NCBI RefSeq assembly: GCF_000142905.1
Contig: NW_013657661.1
Location: forward strand, 113,684 to 177,683
Length of the DNA stretch: 64,000 bases
Source of the DNA: Thecamonas trahens ATCC 50062
Taxonomy: Eukaryota > Apusozoa > Apusomonadida > Apusomonadidae
Direction: 5' to 3'
The notes under the pieces are model-generated. The model was not told the DNA's origin. It saw nothing but the letters and a program-made list of their open reading frames with translations, and made no database searches. This document shows, one piece after another, positions 58,477-64,000 of this stretch (positions are counted from its first letter, which is position 1; each line of letters opens with the position of its first letter). Both the position numbers and the translations under genes were made by a program.

Positions 58477-59251
58477 ATGGACCAGCACGCGCCCTGCATT
58501 CACTGCGGCAAGTCAGACACGCCCCTGTGGCGCCGGGTACGTCCGGGGTGATCACGATCAAGCCGGTGGTTTGATCACGAAGCCTTGATCACCGCCGATC
58601 CAGCCAGCGGCCGGCCGCCGGCAAGTGCGACCTTTCCTGAACTCACCAACGGCGCGCGCGGACTTGCTCGGGCATGGGAATGCGGATGGAGTACAGGGTC
58701 CCGACGGCGAGCAGTCGCTTTGTAACTCGTGCGGCGTCCACTACATGCGCCACAAGACGCTGGAGAACAAGTCGGCGTCGCCGTCGTCGGGCGGCTCGGC
58801 CTCACACTCGGGCCGCAAGGGCCCAAAGTCGCGGGTGGGCAAGGCCGGCTCGACCCGGACGTCGACAGCTTCGACCAAGAACCGCAAGCGCAAGATCGAC
58901 GACCTTGGTGAGATCATTGTTTCCAAGCGCCGCTCCGCTCGCGCCAAGGCCGGCGATGACGATGACGTCTCCACTTCAAAGTCCAAGACGCCCAAGGGCA
59001 AGAAAGGTAAGAAGGTCCGCAAGCTCGCCGTCCTCGACGACGACGAGGTCATCGAGTACGATGCCTTTGCCTTTTTGCAGGACTTTCTCTCGCTCCTCAC
59101 CGATGGCGAGAACGAGGAAGTTGCTGAGGCTTTCCTCTCCCACCTCGACTACATGGACGTCGCTGATCTCGTCCGCACTGGCGAGGGTCTGCAGGTCATG
59201 TCCAACGCCATCGTCGACCAGCTTGCCGCCCGCGCCTCTGCCCAGCAGTAG
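58477..59251 (+). CDS. GATA-type zinc-finger protein, two exons
   Basis: Exon 1 58477..58536 and exon 2 58697..59251, 204 residues. The finger begins at residue 7: C-I-H-C in exon 1 with TPLWRR, then after the join GPDGEQSLCNSCGVHYMRH, giving C-x2-C-x18-C-x2-C, the plant-like spacing. The intron interrupts the finger precisely after RR. The middle is Lys/Ser-rich (nuclear localisation likely). The C-terminal 75 residues are acidic and helical (EYDAFAFLQDFLSLL), probably protein-binding. A DNA-binding regulator of GATA-type sites is likely. Confidence 0.87.
58537..58696 (+). other. intron of the GATA gene with repeated TGATCA
   Basis: 160 nt, donor GTACGTCC, candidate branch site GAACTCACC about 56 nt before acceptor GTACAG. 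Near 58549-58592 three TGATCA palindromes occur. Confidence 0.85.
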
Positions 59252-59407
59252 TACCCGCTAGCTGCACTCCTCCATTGAATCATAACTTGATCCTGCCCCC
59301 GCTCTGTGACGACTCGACGCGCTCACCGTCCGCCTGCCGCCACACACACACACACACACCACCCCACACCCCTCCCCCACCCCTCCACCCCACCCCAAAA
59401 CACACAC

Positions 59408-61591
59408 ATGCACACATGCTTCACCCTCCTCGCTCTTCTCTTTCTCCTCGCTTGCCTCACCTCGGTCACCCTCTGCCAACGGGTGCACGTGTGGCATACT
59501 GAGCTCGACGCCGTCACCCTGCCGCTGCCGCCTTCTGTCGCCGCTGCCGCCGCTGCTGCTGCCGGCACCGATGCTCAGCGCAAGCTCCCTAGTGCATCCC
59601 CACCGCCACCACCACCACCACCCAGTCTCTCGGCATGGCACGCCCTTCCGTCGCGGTCCTCGCCGCTAGACGCACTAGATCCTGAGGCCGAGGCCCTCGT
59701 TCATGATGTAGTGGCTGGTCGATGGCCTTGGCGCGAGCCCGACTCGCTCCCTGAGTCGGCCCTCGCGCATCCGATCCGCCCGCTGACCCTCACTTCGCTC
59801 GTCCATCCCATCAACGTCTCGACAAGCTTTAAGGGCGCGTGGCACCCGGTCCCACGCATGGCGGCTTCGGGCGACGCCGACGATCGCTCCGCCCGCCTCA
59901 AGGCTGCCGCCCTGCCGCTGGTCCTCGACGATGGGGGATACATGGCCGGCTGGCTCGCCTCTCTCGCCCACTCAGCAGACGGCACCATCCGAGTCCACGG
60001 TGTTCTCTCGCTCCTTGCCTCGTCGCACCTCGGCGCGTCCGGCGAGGTCTATCTCGTGTCGGGCTTGATCGACCCCAAGAGCCACAGTCTCAGTCTCACG
60101 CTCACCCCGCCACATGAGCACGCTCCGCTGGCATTTGAGCCCGTACTTGTTTCGGACAACGCCACCTTTGCCGCCGGTGCTGTACTACCGGCCGCGGTGC
60201 ACGACTTGGACACCATGGCCGCCCGCGCCCGGTTTTGGCTTGGTGCAAGCTCCGCCCCGCCGTCTCACCGCGTCGGACTCGACCTCCTCAATTTGCGCCC
60301 TGCCCCGCGATCGATGTGCTCGTGGCAGCTTACGGCTCAGGTCCATGAAAGCCTTAACGAGGCTGCACTCGCGCGGCAGGCCGCCGACGTCTCACGCCCG
60401 CTCCGTGGACCGCCGACGGCCGGTGACGTCGCCGCGCTTCCGACGTCGCTGATCGGTACTGCTGCAGCCGACGCCACTGGCTCGCCGGCGCCGCGCCACG
60501 TCGATGAGGTTCACGTCGTCCTCACCAACGGCGTGCTCAAGTCGGCCAAGTGTGGGCTAACGCTCAAGTTTGAGCTGGCCTCGGTTGACCCGTACGAGTT
60601 TGAGCGCAAAACCATGTGGTACCTGGTCATGCTGGCCGCCACCGCCGTGGCGCAGCTCGCCGCGTTTGTGATCCAGCTCGAACACTCGCGGGCGCACCCA
60701 GTCCTGGCCAACGTCTCGATGCTCGCCATCGGTGCACTCTCGGTTGTTGACTGCTACCTCTGCCTTCTGCACTTTTCCGGTCTCTCGTCAGCGCGTCTGG
60801 CTCCGTCGTTTGCCATCGCCGCCTTTGTCAAGTTTGTCCTCTCGTTTGTCTACGAGATGCGGTACGTGTTTGCAGTGTGGCGGGCGCGAAACGCAGGTGA
60901 CTGGGCGGCTGGCTGGCTCGCTGTCCGCGTCCGCATCTGCAGGCTGTACTCGTGGTACTACGTCGCCCTCCTCATCGGCATCACCGCCATGTACCAATTT
61001 GACGGCCACTGGCCGTGGTTCTCACTCCTTGTCCACGCCTACTGGATCCCACAGATTGTGACCAACGCCCAGCGCGACACCGCCAATGCGCTCGCCCCCG
61101 TCTTTGTTCTCGGCACCTCGGCCTCGCGCCTCATTATTCCGGCGTACATGCAGCTCTGTCCGACCAATGTCTTCCACACCCCGCCGACTCCAGGCGCCTT
61201 TACCGCCCTCACGCTCCTCGTCGCTGGCCAAGTCATCATTCTCCTCGCCCAGGCCCGCCTTGGCCCGCGGTTCTTTGTACCTGCCGCCTGGCTCGATCCG
61301 CCGCACAACTACCATCCACCGCCAGCCGTCATCCTCGCCGACTCGGCCGGCGAGCAGCCGACATGTACCATTTGCATGGAGCGCGTCGACCTCGACCCTC
61401 CGCCTCCCGGGCGATCCCGCACCGAGCTCTGGATGCACACCCCGTGCAAGCACACCTTCCACACCCTCTGCCTCATCCAGTGGATGGACATCCGCCTCGA
61501 ATGTCCCGTCTGCCGCGCCCCGCTCCCACACCTCGCCCACGCCTCCCAGCAAGCCGCCGCCGCACTCCGTGCCCAAGCCGCAGAGCCGTGA
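59408..61591 (+). CDS. Tul1/Dsc1-like transmembrane RING-H2 E3 ligase
   Basis: 727 residues. Signal peptide (FTLLALLFLLACLTSVTLC). Lumenal domain about 30-435 with repeated beta-strand segments. Seven hydrophobic helices between about 435 and 650 (WYLVMLAATAVAQLAAFVI; VLANVSMLAIGALSVV; WYYVALLIGITAMYQF). The C-terminal RING is CTIC...CKHTFHTLC...CPVC, i.e. C-x2-C-(x)-C-x-H-x2-H-x2-C-x-C-x2-C (RING-H2). This lumen-TM-RING order and size is that of yeast Tul1 and fission-yeast Dsc1, Golgi/endosomal ligases for membrane protein quality control. The start follows CA-rich leader ATGs; the Met chosen begins the signal peptide. Confidence 0.85.
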   Translation: MHTCFTLLALLFLLACLTSVTLCQRVHVWHTELDAVTLPLPPSVAAAAAAAAGTDAQRKLPSASPPPPPPPPSLSAWHALPSRSSPLDALDPEAEALVHDVVAGRWPWREPDSLPESALAHPIRPLTLTSLVHPINVSTSFKGAWHPVPRMAASGDADDRSARLKAAALPLVLDDGGYMAGWLASLAHSADGTIRVHGVLSLLASSHLGASGEVYLVSGLIDPKSHSLSLTLTPPHEHAPLAFEPVLVSDNATFAAGAVLPAAVHDLDTMAARARFWLGASSAPPSHRVGLDLLNLRPAPRSMCSWQLTAQVHESLNEAALARQAADVSRPLRGPPTAGDVAALPTSLIGTAAADATGSPAPRHVDEVHVVLTNGVLKSAKCGLTLKFELASVDPYEFERKTMWYLVMLAATAVAQLAAFVIQLEHSRAHPVLANVSMLAIGALSVVDCYLCLLHFSGLSSARLAPSFAIAAFVKFVLSFVYEMRYVFAVWRARNAGDWAAGWLAVRVRICRLYSWYYVALLIGITAMYQFDGHWPWFSLLVHAYWIPQIVTNAQRDTANALAPVFVLGTSASRLIIPAYMQLCPTNVFHTPPTPGAFTALTLLVAGQVIILLAQARLGPRFFVPAAWLDPPHNYHPPPAVILADSAGEQPTCTICMERVDLDPPPPGRSRTELWMHTPCKHTFHTLCLIQWMDIRLECPVCRAPLPHLAHASQQAAAALRAQAAEP

Positions 61592-61703
61592 ATGTTTCGT
61601 ATCGCCAGCCGTAATCTCCCCTCGTGCCCACCAGCCTCGTCCAAATGTCCCAACTCCTCCAGCCACCGGCACCCCACTCACCCAACCGACCACTCCACAC
61701 CTC

Positions 61704-64000
61704 ATGCTCTCAGAAGAGCTGCGCCGCCTCAAGCGAGTCATCAAGGACTGGGAGTACAGCTTCTTTGCAGAGCATGAGCGTACACCCAGTGTTGCTGACA
61801 TCCGCGCCAATAGGGCCATGGGTACGCACATACCCCCGCCCCCTTGCCCCTGCCCCCCCTGCCCCGCCCTGTCGTGGAATCTACCCCTCCACACCACAGT
61901 CTGCCACCCCCCCCACACACACACACACCCACCCATCCCCTTCCCTCCAACCCACACTCACACTCACACACATACACACAGCGGACAAGTACAAGATGTA
62001 CAAGAGACTCAAGCGCAAGCTGGAGCCCAGAAGGGACAAGAATCGTGCGGCAGAGCCTTCGCTTGCCCTCCAGCCGTCAACGGCGCCGCTGCCTATGAAT
62101 GGCTCGCCGAGAAAGTCGGTGCTGGCTGCACATTCGGCAAGGGTGGAGGACAAGTCAAGGGGGACTAGCCATGCCATGGAGGATCGTCAGGCTTCAATGG
62201 GTATGGGTTTGGTCGAGTTCATGCCATCCATGCCCATGCCCAAGAGACTCGGTCGCACCCTCTCGTCCTCCAATCTCGCCGCTTCGCGGGCTGCTCATCT
62301 GCCGCAGCCACAGGCCCTCGCTCCGCTGGCTGCATCGCTGGCTGCGTCGCGGGCAAGGACCCTGGCTCCGCAGCCAGAGATTCCCCAGCCGCATCGGGTC
62401 CGAGCCGCCATCGAGTCCGAGGCTGGGCCTGAGCCAGGGCCTGAGCCACTGCCTGAGCTCGAACTCGCTGGTCCTGCTCATCCGCCGCTCGCCTCACCTG
62501 TTCCGCGCCCAGCCTCGTGTCTCGCGGCGCCCGAGCCCAACAGCGTCCAGTTGCCGCCGCCATCGGTCATGGTCCCGCGGCCAGAGTCTGCTCCATTCAC
62601 CATCATCCGGACCACGCGCTCGTTGTCGGCGTCGTCGTGGGACTCGGGCTCGCTGTTGGCACGCTCGCGATCACGCGATTCACTCTCGGCCTTTGCCGTC
62701 GGCCTCGGCGACTCGAAGACTGAAAGGAGTACAGCGGCGACAGCTCCCGGAGCTGCGCTCTCGCGGCCGCCGTCGACGGTACCGCTCAAGTCGCTTGCAG
62801 AGTCGCTCCGCGATGTCACCGAGCGGCGCAACAATCCCGAGGCAGCGTCGCCGGGCATGGACTCGGCGCTCTTTGAGTACGACTCGATCCAGCTCATGTA
62901 TGCAGCTGGTGGTGCGCATGTAAGCGCTGGCTCTGCTCCCAGCAGCCGCCACTATGGCCGCGAGGGTCGCAAGCGCAATGCCAGGTCGCGCGGCCTGCGT
63001 CGCGCTCGCGAGCTGCGCGGTGCCAAAGCTAAGGCTCCGGCCAAGAAGGCCAAAGCTTCGGGCAAGTCCAAGGCCCAGCCAACTCCTGCGGTGGCCAGCC
63101 GACAGGCTTCCGACTCTGAATCGGCATCGACGGCCTCTGTTGGCGTCGCCGACATGGAGTGCTCAGCGTCCTCGGACGCAGTGCCAGGTCTGCCGGTCGC
63201 TGAGGCTGCGCCAGTGGCGGGTGTCCCCGTCCGACGCCCGATTGTGCCGCGTCCGTCGTCACGGGTTGGCCGCATGCGCAATAAGATGGGCCAGGACGTC
63301 GGAGAGGCCGCTGAGGCCGCCGGCGTCGCCAAGACCGCTGCATCTCCCCCGGCCAAAGCGACCAAGTCCAAGTCCAAGCCCAAGCTCAAGCCCAAGCCCA
63401 AATCGGTGGCTGCTTCGTCGTCGGCGAACCAGCGCAAACGCAAGCGGTCTGCAGCACGCCGCGCCAATGGCGATGACGACGACGACGTGTATGCGCCGCA
63501 AGCCAAGCGCAAGTCAGGCTTTGCCAAGGTCCGCAAGGACATCTCCAAGCCGACCGGGCCCAAATCGGTTTCCAGCAACTTTGTGGCGATGAAGCTGAAC
63601 AAGCCCGGCGAGCGGCGCGGCGTGCGCAAGGCGCGCGGCCGTGGCGTGAGCAAGGCGCGGACGGCACAGGCTGTGGCCGAAGCCGCCTCGGCGGCACTCG
63701 GCGGCGACGACGCCATGCAGGCATTCGACTCGGCCGTCGCCGATGCGATCGGCAACCTCGACTCGGTGGTGGACGAAGACGCTGACGCCGAGACCAGCAC
63801 TGATGCCAGCACCAGGGGAGCACCGTCTACGTCTACGGCCGCGACCCAAGTTGTGCGCGGGCCGGCGGCGTTCCACGACGACGACAGCCATCCGTATGCG
63901 GGTGGCATGACGGCGCGCGCACGCGGCGTAGTCGCTGGTTTCCGTGCCGGGCAGCTGAGCCTGGAAGACGTGGCGACGAGCCTGTTTGGCTTTGAGGGTT
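61704..64000 (+). CDS. Sld2/RecQ4-type DNA replication initiation protein (3' end outside the window)
   Basis: Exon 1 61704..61821 and exon 2 from 61982 to the window end, at least 712 residues. The N-terminus is the Sld2/Drc1 domain: LKRVIKDWEYSFFAEH, then RTPSVADIRANRAM-ADKYKMYKRLKRKL across the intron, as in Sld2 and the N-terminus of RECQL4. The long middle is Ser/Pro/Lys-rich. Residues about 560-590 read SVSSNFVAMKLNKPGERRGV, matching the NFVRLNxK element of RecQ4. The last in-window residues are SLEDVATSLFGFEG, which could be the start of a RecQ helicase motif (F-G-F/Y-x-x-F-R-P-x-Q). If so, this is a RecQ4; otherwise it is a Sld2 homologue. Function: loading of GINS/Cdc45 with Dpb11/TopBP1. 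Confidence 0.82.
61822..61981 (+). other. intron of the Sld2/RecQ4-like gene
   Basis: 160 nt, donor GTACGCAC, ACTCACACTCACAC about 26 nt before acceptor CACACAG; otherwise C- and CA-rich. Confidence 0.88.

Noticed and set aside
1-64000. tRNA, rRNA or transposon remnants
   Set aside because: I saw no cloverleaf-like segment, rRNA similarity, terminal repeats, transposase or reverse-transcriptase motif. A covariance-model scan would be needed to exclude small RNAs.

Overview
This window is a stretch of a compact, GC-rich nuclear genome from a single-celled eukaryote. The evidence is eukaryote-only families (an inositol 1,4,5-trisphosphate receptor, a BAR-PH-ArfGAP-ankyrin protein, CDC123, a FYVE protein, a GATA finger, a Tul1-type RING protein), short GT-AG introns that interrupt conserved domains, no operons, genes on both strands, and a 100-N scaffold gap. 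Strong C/G-ending codon bias and the mixture of families would fit an apusomonad such as Thecamonas. That assignment is an inference; the sequence alone does not settle it.

I support 28 protein-coding genes and see no convincing RNA gene, mobile element or CRISPR array. Left to right: a four-TM protein (-), CDC123 (+), a 1071-residue membrane protein of unknown function (+), a roughly 2900-residue IP3 receptor (-), a low-complexity protein with A9-like and thioredoxin-like domains (+), an ACAP-type ArfGAP (+), a doublecortin-like repeat protein (+), a VKOR-thioredoxin fusion (+), the LYR assembly factor SDHAF3 (+), a polytopic membrane protein (-), a long-chain acyl-CoA synthetase (+), a large PPP-family phosphatase (-), IBA57 (-), a divergent mitochondrial-carrier-like protein (+), a type 2 isopentenyl-diphosphate isomerase (-), the gap, a FYVE/armadillo protein (+), an ER-targeted protein with a JmjC plus a second 2-oxoglutarate dioxygenase domain (-), a coiled-coil protein (-), an SVOP/SV2-like MFS transporter (+), an NHL-repeat single-pass membrane protein (-), a His-rich glycerophosphodiester phosphodiesterase (+), a PhyH-family oxygenase (+), an RNase P Rpr2/Rpp21-type subunit (+), a sphingosine/diacylglycerol kinase-like enzyme (+), a protein with a PP1-docking motif (+), a GATA-finger protein (+), a Tul1-like RING-H2 membrane ligase (+), and the start of a Sld2/RecQ4-type replication protein that runs off the window (+).

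The genes do not form one pathway. Themes recur: mitochondrial Fe-S and complex II assembly (IBA57, SDHAF3, the carrier-like protein), lipid and isoprenoid metabolism (ACSL, IDI-2, GDPD, lipid kinase, PhyH), Ca2+ and phosphorylation signalling (IP3R, PPP phosphatase, RVTF protein), and secretory-pathway redox or hydroxylation chemistry (VKOR-Trx, JmjC/2OG).

Two genome-level signals stand out. First, all seven introns I could resolve start with GTACG and carry ACTCAC or ACTTAC upstream of the acceptor, an unusual and uniform splice code. Second, five long genes are interrupted at six points, each of which is repaired by exactly one additional base, at five of them in a G or C run. This looks like systematic homopolymer under-calling in the assembly and not gene decay. 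Start codons are also repeatedly preceded by pyrimidine-rich or CA-rich coding-strand leaders.
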